DNA of 64,000 nucleotides from contig JAOANU010000017.1 in assembly GCA_034387635.1 (NCBI GenBank), positions 62,001 to 126,000 on the forward strand, in the 5' to 3' direction. The notes below the pieces were generated by a model. That model was not told the origin of the DNA. It was given only the letters and a program-made list of their open reading frames with translations, and did no database searches. A program made the position numbers and the translations under genes. This document shows, one piece after another, positions 12,020 through 24,848 of the stretch (position 1 is its first letter; every line of letters begins with the position of its first letter). The stretch comes from Rhodosporidiobolus odoratus (taxonomy: Eukaryota > Basidiomycota > Microbotryomycetes > Sporidiobolales > Sporidiobolaceae).

Positions 12020-12739
12020 GTTGCGGAATTCCCTTGTTGCTCGTCGATTACGGCGCGGGAGATGAAGAAAGAGAGGAGAAAATGGGTGTTGAGAAAGGGG
12101 GTAGACGGTTTTTCTTTGCGGCTTCTTAGTTAGTACGCTGCAGACTGTGATCCTCCTGTCTGTCTGTAGCAGAGTACGGCCAACGGAGGAGTGAGTTGAG
12201 TTGACTGTCGCGACTTTAATTGATTCGTTGGCTCGAGGAGCTTCCGAGTTTCGCAACGATTCTCTTTTGAGTTGGCATCTCTTCCCGCTGGTCTTCGCTC
12301 TCGTACCGCACGGGAATAGATACTGCGCTCTGGCAAGGCAGCCGTCGAGCTTATCATCAAGAGCTCGAGCTAAGACGGCCACAGTCGCTTGCCGTCATCC
12401 TCCTCCGTCTTGATCAATCGACCTCCTGTCAAACCTACACACAGCGTCCGCCTGAATCAGCAGGGCACAGGGTCACTCATCAGATACTCTAGATTCGCGT
12501 ACTGGGTAGCAGGCGCGTTCCTTCTCTCTTCTCGCTTGACATTCGGCTCACCCCCGCCTCGGCAACAGTCTCATCCAACAAACCCAACTTGACCCTCGAC
12601 TATCGCTCAAGCGACCGTACACGCTACAGCAGCAACGGGAGAGACACCTCGCACATTCTCCGGACGACTCACTCGCGGCTAGAGTGTCATCTCCCTGGCA
12701 ACTCCAACCTCATTTCGCCATTAATTGCCTGCCGCCTGA
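12020..12739. other. intergenic region, no gene recognised
   Basis: This 720-bp gap lies between the AA14-like stop and the Sec2 start. It presumably holds the 3' UTR of one and the promoter and 5' UTR of the other. No open frame here has family resemblance and no repeat was seen. Confidence 0.4.
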
Positions 12740-15700
12740 ATGGCCTCGTCCATCTCCATAACCTCTCCTTCCTCTCCCCCAACCGTCGCATCCCCATCAA
12801 GCCCTCTCCCCTCCCTCGGTACCGCTTCCGCAAAGTCAGGCGGCCTTCACCCCGACGGACCTTCTTTTCCCTCGACTTTCTCACCGGGGAGAGCACAACA
12901 TGCTCGTCGACCTTCGAGAGCAGAGCGGTATGAGGCTCTAGTAGCGAGTGCGAGGGATGTGCTAAAGAGGGGTTCGGTGGGGTTGGAGGAGATCGGACTG
13001 GGACTCGATGGGGACGGCATGGAAGAAGGGAGGGAACCGGAAAAGCTTGAGCCGGTAGACGAGAGGGAGTGGAGGGACGCTGTGCGGAGCCTGCTGAAGG
13101 TTGTGGATGGGATGGTGCGTTGTTCGTTCCGCATGCCTGTCGCCTTCTGGCTCTTTGCGTTGACCCCGAGTCCGTTTCCTCGCAATGAATCTGTCGCGCA
13201 GACCCACCAGCTCTCGACACACGATGAGCTCGCCGCTCAGCTCAAGATCGCGCAGTCGAACCTCACTCTCGCAGAGACTCACTCCGAATTCCTCGAAGAA
13301 GAGCTACGACGGCGGGACCGGTCAAACTCGCACTCGATGGGCAGGCAGATGGCTAACGGCGGGTCAGGGGCTCCCCCCCTGTTGCGCCAGCGCGCTACTA
13401 CAGACGAGGACTCAACTAGCCTGAGCAATGGTGGTCTGTTTGGGTTGGGGTTGTCAGGGGAAGACCCGACGACGGGCGGAGCGAAGAGCTTCTTCCGCCT
13501 GCCCTCGAAACGGAAACCTACGCCTTCGACCGCGTCCATCGCTTCTACGTCGACCACGAGCTCGATGCCCCCGCCCAATCCACCGTATAGCCATGCTCTT
13601 CGCTCCGTCTCTTCCTCGCCTCGCCTCGGCAACTACTCGCCGAACCCCGCCTCGCCTTCCTTCAGTCATCCCCGCTTCTCCACCTCTACCACAGCCTCTT
13701 CGATCGACGAAAACTCCGCCTCAGCCTCTCACTTCCCTTCTACAGCCAACACGCCCCCTTCTCCCGCCGAACTCTTCGCCCTGCAGACGCATATTGCGAG
13801 TCTCGAAACCGAATGCTCTGCCCTACGTAGTAACAATACGAGCCTGAGACGGAATAATGAAACGGTCGTCGGCAAGTGTGCAGAGCTGGAGAAGACGAAG
13901 GAGAACTTGATGAGCGAGTTGGAGAGTCTGAGTGTTGAACTCTTCTCGGAGGCGAACACGCTGGTACGCATTTTTTCCCTCGCCTCTACAAGCGTAGAAT
14001 ACTGAGAACAGTCTCAAAGGTGGCGGAAGAACGTCGAGCTCGAGCCAAGACTGAAGAAGAAGTCACTGGGCTGCGCGCCGAGAACGACTCGCTCCATCAG
14101 CAATTGGATATTCTCCGTCAACTCGTCGCTTCTCGCTCTTCCTCCTCGGCCAACGCTCCCTCCCCGTCCCTCGACGACCCGACTTCTCCTGCCCTCCCTG
14201 CCTTGCCGTCCTCTGAGCCTGAAACCCCTCCTATCGGCATTTCTTCCACCCTCGAACCATATCACGAATCCCCGGGGCGCCTGCCTCCCCGAGCCGCTCC
14301 TCCGAGTACGAGCCCTCACGAACGACCCATGTCCACCGTCTCGGTCGCTTCAACCTCGAGCTCAAGCGGCCGAAAATGGTTCTCGTTCGGTCGTTCAGCT
14401 TCGACCGCTCCAGAACCCATGCCTACAGCTTCAACATCGTACCACCTCATTCCGAAGCAACCTGCGCGGGCGGCTTCGCATCCCGTCCCTTCGGGCTCGC
14501 TGCAACCGCCGGCAATGCAGCGCGGCGATTCAGGGTCGTCTCATACTTCGGATGCGAGCGCTACGAGCTTCCTTTCGTTCCGTACCGCTGCTACGGGTCC
14601 AGCGTCTGCAGATGCAGATGGTACCTCCCCGCAGCTCGGAACCAGGTCCTCTGCTGAGGAAGAGAGGCCACGGGGTTTTGCTGCAGGTAAGGGTAAGGGC
14701 AAGGCGAGGGAGCTGGATCTCGGTATCTATATCCCGACTAGGGGAGGGGTCAGTATGGCCAAGACCGACTCTGAGGGTGGTAGGACTGTCGGGTTGAGAA
14801 CACCGCTCGCGCCGGAGCATGCGCACAATCAGGCTAGTAGGCAGCCTCTTCCGCCTAGTCCGTTACCTTCGCCGGGAATGTCGGCAACCAGTCTACGAAA
14901 TTCAGGACTGGTCGAGCACCTTAGCTCGCCGCCTCTCCCGCCGTTACCGCCTGTCACGCCTAATCTGCCTTCTTCCGCCTCCATCACCGTTTCCCTGCCC
15001 TCTTCTCCGACCTCGCAAGCTCTCACTTTACCTCAGCCACCGCATTCTGCCTCGGCCCTGTCACCTTCCGACATTTCAGCTTCGATCCAAGCCCCACATA
15101 CCGCTCGACCATCTCGAAACGGCGCTGTCGGTCCCCGCCCTCTCGCCATTCATACCAACCTCGCTCCTGCCGTCAACTCTCCCTCGCCCTTTTCTCCCTT
15201 CGATCCCTCATCTCTCGGGATCAATGGCGATGTCGGCGGTCCTCGAGAAGCCGACATGACCGCCGCAAGCAAGAGTCCGAAAAGCCCCAACGCGATGCGG
15301 TGGACGGAAAAGGCTGGGACGCTCGCAACCTCCCCTGGCGACCCGAAGGAGCAGGAATGGCGACCGCGCACTCGGACACGGAGTAACAGTAGCTCGAGGG
15401 GCGAGAATGGGCGGGGTAGTGTGCGGGACAAGTTACCGCCTAGTCCGGCATTGCCGAGCGAATTCAAGGATGCGCAGGCTTCGTTACCCTTGCCGCCACC
15501 ACCACCTCCGCCTCATGACCTGCGAGCGCCCTCACCCATCCCCCCGACGTCTTCTCGCATTGCTCCCCCTCCTCCGCCTCCTACTCTCAAAATCAAAACT
15601 TCCACGGTCCCAATCGTCCCACCCTTCTTGGTAGGTGGTGTTCGCGCTCTTGCCACTGCCGGAAGTGCCCGACCCGCCTCTCCATTGACCGTCCTTCGCC

Positions 15701-16257
15701 GGCCTTCACTGAAGAAAGCAGCAAGCTCAACGGGGTGGCAAACGCCGCCCGCACCCGCGGTAGTTCCTCGTACTTCCGCCGTCCCGCTCGCGCCAACGCT
15801 ACCATCTCAGCCGCCCGCATCAACGTCAAGCAGCTCTACCAGTACCGTAGCTGCATCCGCACCGGCTGCTCACGCTCGACCAAACTTCCTACGCGCCAAC
15901 TCGGCCTCCTCCTCCTCGTCCGGCATGCCCTCCTCCTCACCTCCAACAACCGGTATGACCCCGTCCACCTCGGCCTCGTCTCTCGCCTCCCGATCCTCCG
16001 CTAATTCCGGTTCCAGCACCGCAACGGGTAGCACCACTCGGTTATTGCCTCGAGGAGGAGGAGGAGGAGGAGAGACGTCGAGACCTTTGACGCCGGGTGG
16101 GGAGAAAGCGGTAGAGGATCTCGAGGCGCTCATGAGGAATATCATGGAGATGGAGAAGGGGTTGATGAGTGAGGAGGAAGAGGAAGAGGGGCCAGGGGAA
16201 GGGGGGAAGGAAACGGCGAAGGACCCCGCCGCTCCCGTCGAGGTCAAGGCAGATTAA
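12740..16257 (+). CDS. SEC2: Sec2-type Rab guanine nucleotide exchange factor
   Basis: This is a probable exchange factor for a Sec4/Rab8-type GTPase that drives secretory vesicles to sites of growth. The Sec2 coiled coil spans three exons. It starts LSTHDELAAQLKIAQSN and continues through AETHSEFLEEELRRRD, IASLETECSALRSNNTSLRR and LMSELESLSVELFSEANTLV. It ends AEERRARAKTEEEVTGLRAE and LHQQLDILRQLV. The ELFSEAN...VAEER segment is the conserved GTPase-contact core of Sec2/Rabin proteins. Introns lie near 13116-13200 and 13963-14018. The single long last exon encodes about 745 residues, mostly Ser/Pro/Thr-rich and disordered, with poly-Pro runs, and a short acidic C-terminal helix (LEALMRNIMEMEKGLM). 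The N-terminal 130 residues are also Ser/Pro-rich. Start ATG 12740 is the first in frame. Family call is good; the tail has no recognisable domain. Confidence 0.85.
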
Positions 16258-16571
16258 GCCTCAATGATGTGACTATGGTTTGTGGTTCAGCCGGAGTATC
16301 TTGTTGTCAATGCGCGAGTACACATATATATGCACAGCTCCAGCTTCTAACAAGCTGTTGGTGAGAGTCTAGGTAGATCGCTTGCGACGTTCTTTCGCTT
16401 TTCAAGTTTCTCTCGTCGGGCTTCACGGGGAGCATGCTGGACAACGTTCTTTGCAGTGATGTGCGAGTTGGGTGAGGGGACTGAAGGCACAAAGGCACGA
16501 TGAAGGAAGACTAGATCAGGAGGAGCGGAGAAGACGTGAGGTGGTGAAGGAGGGAAGGAAGGGAGGGAGGA
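16258..16571. other. convergent intergenic region
   Basis: This short gap between the 3' ends of the Sec2-type gene (+) and the NST1-like gene (-) should hold both polyadenylation regions. An AT-rich stretch near 16320-16332 is present. No gene is seen. Confidence 0.4.
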
Positions 16572-19500
16572 TTAGGGCGTAAAGGTAGTGAAGAGGTCGC
16601 CGTTGAGCTGCTGGAAGGTGAAGCTGCCTCCGCCGTTGATAGCCGTACCGGGAGTGACCATGGCCTCGACGCACTCGCGAAGGTCGACGCTAGCGCTGCG
16701 CGCGGTAAAGAGTCCAGTTAGAAAGCTGAAGGAGCAAGGCAGAGCAGGCAAGAAAAACGCACCTGTCAGGCCACAATGTAAGCAACGCCCGGTGAACATC
16801 ATTCAGTGGGATCGGCTGTCCAGTATTGCCACCCAGTTCCTCGAGTTTGAGCAATGCAACCTTGGCACGGTCGCGTAAGATGGAAGCGCGGTCAAGCTGC
16901 GGCATCGGGGGTGCTGCCGGGCTGCCCCAGATCGTAGATGAAGGCGGAGCGGCGAAAGGAGCGGCCCATGGGTCCGTAGGCGAAGCCGCAGAGATGCTAG
17001 CCCTGGGTGGCTGCGCCGGCACAACCACGTCGTCGTCGCCTCCGAGAGCCGCTGAACCGAAAACGCGGGAAGGTGGCGGCGGCGAAGCAGAACGGCCCGT
17101 GTTGTTGTTGGCGGTGCTGCTCGACCCAGAAGAGACCTGCGAAGGAGGTCGGCCGATAGCACCGCCGATGGGTCCGGGAGCTGCACTAATAGAGGCGCGC
17201 GGGCTGGTCATGCCAGGCGCGCCAATCGGAGTCGCGGCAGCAACGGCAGGCAGACCGTTCGGGCGCGGCGCCGCCGAGGACGATGGAACGCCAGCGGGAG
17301 AGGGTGCAGTCGAGATACCGGGCGGAGGAGGGGGAGGACCGATGGGTTGCGAAGATCGACCCAGTAGCGGCGAGACCTGCTGCTGGCGATGGGGTGGAGG
17401 CGGCGGCGGCGAGATGAAGGCGGGAGGCATGCCAAGATGGGCAAACCCTGACTGCTGGTGGTGCGGCATGCCCATCGGCGGCGGAGGCGGAGGTGGAGAG
17501 AACATCCGTTGCTGGTGGTGCTGACCATTGGCAACGCCGTTCGGCTGCGAGGGCGGGCGCTGGGCATAGGAAGGCGGCAACGGACCTTGGGCCAGAGGAC
17601 CACCAGGGCGTTGTTGTTGTTGCTGCTGCTGAGGAGGTTGCTGATGAGAAGGCAGAGGCGAGGGCTGAGCCTGTCCAGGTGTGGACATGGAAGGCTGGCG
17701 GGGAATAACACCAGGAGGGAAGGAAGAGGGGGTCTGGCGAAGCGTCGGGGAAGGCTTCGTCGACGACGCCGATTTGGGCAGACCAGGGACCTGCTTCGCA
17801 GGAGTGGCCGGCGTGCGGTTGTTTGAAGTAGACTTGGCGGCTTGCTTCGCCTTCGCCGTACGCTCAGCTCGCTCCTTCTCCTCCTTGACCTTGCGCTCAG
17901 CTGCTTCGCGCTCCTTCCTCTCTCGCTCCTCCTTTTCCCTCTTCTCCCTCGCGATGCGGTCGCGCTCGGCTCGCTCTTCCCTCTCCTTCCTCTCCTGCGC
18001 CTCTCGCACCTTCTTCTCAGCCGCCTCCTTCTCCTTCTTCTCGCGGGCCTCGCGCTCAGCTTGCGCCTTAGCCTCCTTAGCCGCCCGCGCCTTCTCCTCC
18101 TTCTTGACCCTCTCCTCCTCGCGAAGCTGACGAGCCCGCTCTTCACGTTTCGCCTTCTCCTCCTCCTTGGCGCGGCGCTCAGCCTCGCGCTTCTGTCGAT
18201 TCTCTTCGGCTTTTTGACGTTCGGCCTGGGCTCGATCGGCGGCAGCTTGCTTGGCGGCGAGTTCTGCAGCTTCGCGATCGGCTTCTTTGCGCAGGCGTTC
18301 TTCCTCCTTTTTGAGCTTTTCGGCCCTGTCGAGGTGGAAAGGTAGGTACGACAAGGCGGTAGGGCAAGGCCGGAAGTAAGGCGGGGAGATGAGAAGGGGG
18401 TGAAGTAAGCAAGACAGTCGCTCAGAAATCAGCCTTTGAATCAGAGCAGGCCGAAGGGCATCGAGACGAAGGACAGACACGCACTTTTTCTTGTCCTTCT
18501 TCTTCTGGGCCTCCTTGGCCTTTTTAGCTTCGCGCTCTTCAGCCAAGCGCTCTTCGGCCTCAATCTCGCGAAGGAGTTGATTTTGCTTTTCAGCGGCAAC
18601 CTGCGAAGGGAAGAACGCTCGTTAGCCTCTTGTCGCTTCATATGTTGACAGGAAGACGAGGAAGAAGTACTTGTTCGCGGTAAGCGGTCAAGACTCGCTG
18701 TTCGAACATCCTCGCTGCGAAGATCTGGAACATGCGTCGGCCTTCTTCCATGCGCTCTTGCTCAGTGAGGGGCTCATCGGAGACATCCGAGGCATCGCCG
18801 TCCGAGGCGGAGACGGAGGCTTCGTCGTCGCTGCGGCACAAGGTTACGAAAGGACGTCAGCAACGTATTGTCGGCAAGCGTGATGAGAAAGGGACAAGAC
18901 TCACTCGTACTCGGCCTCACTTCCCTCGCCTTCGCTGCCTTGCTCATCGCCTTCCTCGTCCTCGTCCTCGTCCTGCTCGAACGCTTCAGCTGCCTCGCGG
19001 TCACGCTGAATTCGCTTGTCCGCGAGTTGCTCCATCATTTCCAGGAACTTTTGCCCATTATTCTGCAGCAGCTCGTCGGCGACGGTGAGGATACCTTCTG
19101 GCGAGGGGGCGGGAACGGGTAGAGGCATAGACGGGAAGACGGCGGATGATAGGGATGAGAAGAATGTGCTCAATACAGCGTCTCGGTAGGAGAAAGAAGG
19201 AACACTTACCCTTGACCGTCAAGCTCTTGCCAAACCCGAAGAAGTCGCCTTCGCCGTTACGACGAGACTTGCGGCCCGCTTGCGCATCGTTGGGAGGTGC
19301 GTCGTCGTCATACTACAGGCAAGCGAGGATGGTCAACACCGCTTCAGAGGTAGCAAGTAAGCGGGTCATCTCACCTCTTCATCTTCCTCCTCTTCGTCGT
19401 CGTACTCTCCCTCACTACCTTCTCCTTCCTCATCCTCGTCTTCTTCCTCCTCATCGTCATATTCGCCTTCGCCCTCACTCCCTTCCTCCTCCTCTTCGTA

Positions 19501-21816
19501 CTCTTCCTCCTCCTCTTCCTCCCTCGCCTCAGGCTGCTTGTTTTTCCCCGTCGACGCTGCGGCATTGTGATGATGCGGACAACTCGCCGAGTGAGTATGT
19601 CCCGGCTCACCATGACCAGGGTTCGACGAGTGGTGATGATGGTGATGGTGATGAGTCGCAGAAGGAACGGGAGGAACCGCCGCCGCTGCGGGAGGAGGGG
19701 GCTTTTTCGCTGCCGACTTGTTCGCCGCCGGCCGGACATTCTTGTGGTCTCGCGTTGGCTTGGGCAGACGGTTCTTACTCTTAGGTTGTTCAGCGGGCGG
19801 GCCAGCGGGTTGAGGGATTGCGGAGGCATCGACGGAGCCAGGGAAAGGTCCTGGGCCGGGAGGTGGAGGAATCGTACCGGGAGGGAGGGAAGCGTAGCGT
19901 TGCTGATGGAGGGCGTACGATTCGAGCTCGTCGTAGTAGGCATCGTAGAGTGACGAGAGTTCCGACTCGATGGCGGTTCTGCCGAAATCAAGGCGCATCA
20001 GTCTCGCTGCCTAATCTGCGATCTGTAGCATAAGCTAAAGAACTCACCTCTTCCTCCCACAGACGCCGCACGAGCAAGCTCCGACTCCGCCAGCTCCAGC
20101 ACCGTTCATCGCTTGCTTCATCTTCTTCAACACCGCCTCCTTCTCAACCTTGACCAGCGCCCTCCTGTCCGCTTCCTTCAGTCCCAACCAGAAGTCCCGG
20201 ATCTTGTCCCTCTCGCTACTCGGTCCGGCCTTCGCATTAGCATTAACGTTGCCTTGCCCTTGGATACCTCCGACGGTAGGAGCAGGAGCGGAACGGAGGA
20301 CGGGAACGTGAGGAGAACCGGCGGAGGGGTAGGCACCAGGCGGAGCTTGCGCAGCGGCGGGCTTGAGGGGGTTCGGGCTAACGGCGGCAGGCGGCACGGG
20401 AGGCTGTTGCGGAGCGGCGGCCGCCGCGGGAGGAGCATTGGCAGCGGCCCTTTGCTGTTGCTGCTGCAGCAGATTTTGCTGATGCTGCTTGAGCTGTTGT
20501 TGCTCTTGCTGGAGTTGCTCTTGCTGCTGTTGCAAATATTCTGCTTCCCGCTGTCGAGCCAAGTGGGCGGCCTCCTGGCGTTCGTGCTCTTTTCGCTGGC
20601 GGGTCGCCTCGAGCTTGGCAAACCCAGCCTGCAGCTGTGCCTGCCTCGCCTGAGCTTCTTGCGCCTGCGCCGCTGCAGCTGCAGCTGCTGCTGCCGCCGC
20701 CCGTTCGCGCTCCTTCCGCTTCTTCTTCTTGTTCTTCTTCTTAGCAGAAGCGGTCGAAACGTCGGCGGCGCCGTCCGGACCATCCTCGCCGTCGAGGATC
20801 CCGCCATCCTCGTCGTCGGTCTCGTCACAGACTTGGTCGTGCGGCTGTGGGGGGTACGGATGACCGGGGTGAGGGGGAGGAGGGAATCCAGCGGTGCCCA
20901 TCGTCATGGTGAACTCGCCGCCGGCGAACTGCCCTCCGATGCTCCCGATCGCCTCTTCCATCTGCTCGCGAGTCGGCATGCCAACCGGGAAGCTGCCCAG
21001 CGAGATGGTCGCGGCTGCTCCGTTCGTTTGTGGCTGCTGACCCCGCGGTGCTCCAGCGAGAGGAGGCGCCGGCCCGAGACCAAACTGACCCCAGTTGCTC
21101 TGCACCATCTGAGCGAGCTGGGCAGCGGCTGAGGAAAGCTGGTCGTGGGTCAAGGGAGGAAGAGGTCCGTTTGCCGCGCCGCTTCCAACTACTCCTGCGA
21201 CGGGTACCGTTGTCGCGGCCGTTCCCGCCCCCGCACCAGCCGCAGGGATAGGCTGCCCATTTGGACCGGTTGTCCATCCTGCGGCGAGAGGGAGGGCAGA
21301 ACGGATGAATTGGCGAAGGTGCTGAGGGAGGGAGGTCCAGTAGGCTTCGTCGGCGGCGGCAGCGTTGCCGTTGACGCCACCCTGCGCGCCTGGCTGACCA
21401 TCTGGCGGAGGCGGGAACGAGGCGGCGAAGGAAGGGTGGGAAGAGAGAGCGGAAGCTGCAGCGGCTTCAATTTGACGATACAGATCCGAGGCGGTCGAGA
21501 GAAGGTCGGAAGGAGTTGCCTGGGGGTGTGTATACTGGTAGCCGGGGTGTGGAGGTTGCTGTGGGTGAAGATGCGAAGTTGGCGAGACTGGCGGAGATTG
21601 GTCGACGTCTTCGAGGGGAGCCAAGTCGTCCTCGAGAGGGTCACCGGCGTGGCTGTAAGGGTCTGCGATGTTGCCATCTGGTAGTCCCGGTTTCTTTCCC
21701 TTTGACTTCTTCTTCTTCTTGTTCTTTGAAGGGTTAGTTGAAGTCGAATTGGCTTGGGTCGGGAGAGAAGGCTGGGAGGAAGGGAACGCTCCCGGTGGTG
21801 CTTTGCTGTTGGCCAT
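16572..21816 (-). CDS. NST1: NST1-like stress-response protein
   Basis: This is a long protein of about 1,600 residues with the order typical of fungal NST1. A basic [12 protein letters not shown] patch lies near the start, followed by a Pro/Gly/Ala-rich region. A Cys motif ([10 protein letters not shown]) lies just before the first intron, then [18 protein letters not shown] histidine run and very acidic Glu/Asp stretches come next. The core [31 protein letters not shown] and [20 protein letters not shown] is NST1-like. Then comes a highly charged Lys/Glu/Arg/Ala coiled coil of about 250 residues, a Pro/Gln/Gly-rich stretch and a conserved tail ([37 protein letters not shown]). In yeast NST1 is linked to salt tolerance and binds the splicing factor Msl1; any role here is inferred from that. 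Six introns were placed. The low-complexity runs make database scores unreliable, but the conserved blocks support the call. Confidence 0.85.
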
Positions 21817-22765
21817 GGCGGAATTGTAAGGAGGGTCTAGTACTGTCCTAGGTACTAGTTACAGCGATCTAGCAGACTGAGAGAGCGGTGACAGATGGAG
21901 AAAGAGTCGTGTGGACAACCTGAGGATCCTCATCTCCCGCTCACTCTGCTGCTCTAGTGGTTGAACGACGATGCTAGAAGCGCACATTATGCCCTACTCT
22001 ACGCTGTCTGCCCCATCGATCCTTCGTTGCTCGTCGCCACCACCTCCGCGCCATCTTCTTTTCTGACTCCTCCTCTCCCGTAATATACTGTACTTTCTCC
22101 CAGCTTGTCCACCGCCTCACTGCGCGTTCTCTTACAGCGATTGGAGCCGTTTACGGACCAGCCGATGCCGCTCACAATCACGCTGCTTTCGCGCGAGCCT
22201 GAACGCCATCTGAAGACGGTTCAGGGGCGGCGCAGGAGCCGGCGACTCTTCCATCTCTCGCCTTCCTTGCTCTGCCTCATACTGCCTGATCTGCACGCTC
22301 GCGTTCAGCGGCAAGATATGCAGACAGCTCACCTCCGTCACGCTCATATGTACCAGCTTGCCGAATCAACCTGTCCTCCCCGTCATTCTTGCCCATTTTC
22401 CCCATTTCCTCTCTTTCTCCTACGGTCGCCTCACTCTGATCCCCTCTTCTCGCGCCGTCTCGCCATCGTACCGCTTATCTCCGACCTTCTAAGAGTATTC
22501 TGACACTTTGCCCTCTACATCTCAGAGTAGGCTCGATTGCATTTTTCTCTTCCGCTCGGCATGAAACCCGCGCCGTCTCGATCCTGACCAGCTCCGAGAT
22601 GCTGTGGGATTGTTTGGTCGATTCGTCCGCGTGAACTCACTCTTCTTGCCTGCTCGTGAACTCGCTGCTGCAACTGCTCGCGCAGTAGAGTACGCGCCGC
22701 TCGACAATCGATACGCCGTCGTCTTGCTTGCTCGCCTCCGACGTTCTTCCGACTCGCCGAACATT
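21817..22765. promoter_or_regulatory. divergent intergenic region between NST1 and a small membrane-protein gene
   Basis: The 950 bp between two start codons pointing away from each other should contain both promoters and 5' UTRs. Frames at 22105-22503 and 22604-22765 are open but have no family resemblance. The latter runs in frame into the next gene, so a longer start there cannot be ruled out. Confidence 0.35.
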
Positions 22766-23566
22766 ATGTCTACCCCCATCCTGCCAACCTACAGCAACTC
22801 GCAAGCGAGCTCTGCCATACCAGACAAGCCAAATAGCCGACGCACCGAAGAAGCCTCGCCAACCAGCCGCCCACCGCCTTTTCTCGTCCGTCTTTTCTCA
22901 TCCTATTCACCCCTCTTCTCGGCTGATCTTTCTTGCGTGCACGATCGCAGATCTCCACCACCTTCTTCTCCTTCCTCCTTGCCCTGCCACTCATGGTGAG
23001 CCTGACCGCCGTCGGATGGTTCGCCGGACGACCGCTGGTCAAGCTGGCGCTAGGGTGGGGAATGTTGGTGTGCTGTTCTTTCGGGGTGTGGGAGGGTGCG
23101 TTTCCCTCTGAGCATACCCACTTGCTGTAGAGTGTGGCTGACGGTGAACTACCTGCAGCGGAACGTGCGACGACGGTCATCTCAGAAAGAGAGGAGATGA
23201 GGAGGTGAGTCTTCCCACTGCTCGCTACGCTGCTGCGTCTGCATCCCGGATCTGGAGCGTCTGTTCACTGCTGGTAAGCTGACCTCTGACAATGTCTGTA
23301 GCCTAGTCCGCCCTCTCGCCCACTTCAACCTGTTCAACCTCCTGCTCTTCCTCCTCGAATGCACCTTACAAGCGACCCTCCACACCCCCTCTCGAACCCA
23401 ACCCCAAACAGGAGCTCAAACATGGTGGTCAGGCTTCTCCCTGCTCTTGATGGGCATGTTGGCAGCCGGTTTCAGTGGAACGATGCTGGTGCAGAGAAGG
23501 GAGGTCGAGGTGGTGGTGTACTGGTGGTGGGTCTTGGGGGTGGTGTGGGCTTGTCTGATTCTCTAA
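22766..23566 (+). CDS. small four-helix membrane protein, family unknown
   Basis: Four exons give a protein of roughly 190 residues starting MSTPILPTYSNSQASSAIP. After a Ser/Pro/Arg-rich N-terminus of about 40 residues come two hydrophobic segments (FFSFLLALPLMVSLTAVGWF and LVKLALGWGMLVCCSFGVW). A short charged loop follows (ERATTVISEREEMR), then LFNLLLFLLECTLQATL, FSLLLMGMLAAGFSGTMLV and a Trp-rich last helix (VVVYWWWVLGVVWACLIL) ending at TAA. Intron phases were checked: exon 1 joins at PPFL|ISTT, and later joins give WEAERATT and EEMRSLVR. Depending on how the last two segments are counted there are four or five helices. I do not recognise the family. The product is probably an integral protein of an internal membrane. 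Confidence 0.6.
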
Positions 23567-24848
23567 CAGGGATATGAATCGTCCAATATATGTATGACCA
23601 CAGGGCAGCATCACAGCTATATACGCAGTCATCGAGAGAAGGTCTCGTCGCAGTCAACTTGCTCGAACGAAGAAGTCCCTGCAGAGACGCTTGCACGGAG
23701 GCACCGACGAGCTAACTCTTGAAAGTCTGCCAGTGGGTGAGATATGCCCATGCGAACAGCGGACATCAAAATGTTGCCGAGGTAGCAAATCCTCCGGGGC
23801 TCACCAACGCACACGGTTGCTGCGATCTTTCTTGCTCTTCTACCATTAGCTGCGCAGTTGTGCAACGCGCTCCCGAGTGGACAAACCTGCGGTCTGCAAT
23901 CGCCGGTACTTATACCTTGCCTTCGCCCCCGGATGCGTCGTCCGAGCAAAATATGCCCAGTCACCGTTTCCTGACGCTGAACGACCACAGCTATGCTAGC
24001 GCTACACAGGTAGGCTGCTTCGAGCGGCTGTGCCCTAGAAGGAGGGCATCGAACCTCTGCAGCGAGTGATAACACACGAAAGGAAAACCACTCATGACCT
24101 TCTCAAGATGCCTGTTCTGGTTTTCTCTCTCGCTACCCCTCAGGTTCTAAATCTTCCGCACCTCCAGCTGCTTGTGAGCTGGGCAACGCTACCGAGGGCG
24201 GCGATGGCGAGACCGGGCAACTCGTCGCTGTTATCAAGGGGTTTGGTTTTCTTCCTTTCCGCCTGGTGGTTTGCCTGGCGACCGTGAACACTGTAGGGCG
24301 GAGTTGGGACGGAATGGGCCGAGGCGCACCGACATGACAGTCGCAATCAGCTGTCGAGTCTGTTCTGTACAGAATAAGAAAGCCGGACTCGTGCAAATTA
24401 CACACGAGGAAAAGTCATGATCCTGGATTTGGCGAGAAAGGGCACACTACAGCGACCTCGGAGGCGTGATTGGATATCACGCAAGGCTAGAGGAGGTAAC
24501 CCGAGAGCAGGGCTAGAGGAGGTAACCCGAGAGCAGGGCGCGCAGGTCCGACGGTGGCGAGAAGAGTGCTGATCTGCTTGAATAGTTCGCGAAGCCTCGG
24601 ACCTCGGGCAAGAATATCAGTAGAGAGCATTGCCCGCACATGCAGGAGCTCCGCAGGGCTGGCAGCGGAGGTCAGGACAGGTGTCATTGGGGTTGATTGG
24701 CCGTGCAGGCGGACTGAGAAGGTTAACAGGAGCAGTGTAGTGCAATTGTCCAGAAAGAGGTTGATAGGGCAAACCGGATCACAAGAACCGAACCACGTAG
24801 GAGTAGACAGATTACATATGAAGTGGTCCTTGCCACGGACCAGTCTTG
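23567..24848. other. intergenic region, no gene recognised
   Basis: This 1.28-kb gap lies between two convergently transcribed genes. Frames at 23629-24075 and 24487-24984 on the minus strand are open but show no family features. A 26-bp tandem duplication sits at 24486-24537. Confidence 0.35.
24486..24537. repeat. 26-bp unit, two tandem copies
   Basis: The 26 bases at 24486-24511, starting GCTAGAGGAGG, are repeated directly at 24512-24537 with no visible mismatch. The repeat lies in non-coding sequence and is probably a small replication-slippage duplication. Confidence 0.85.
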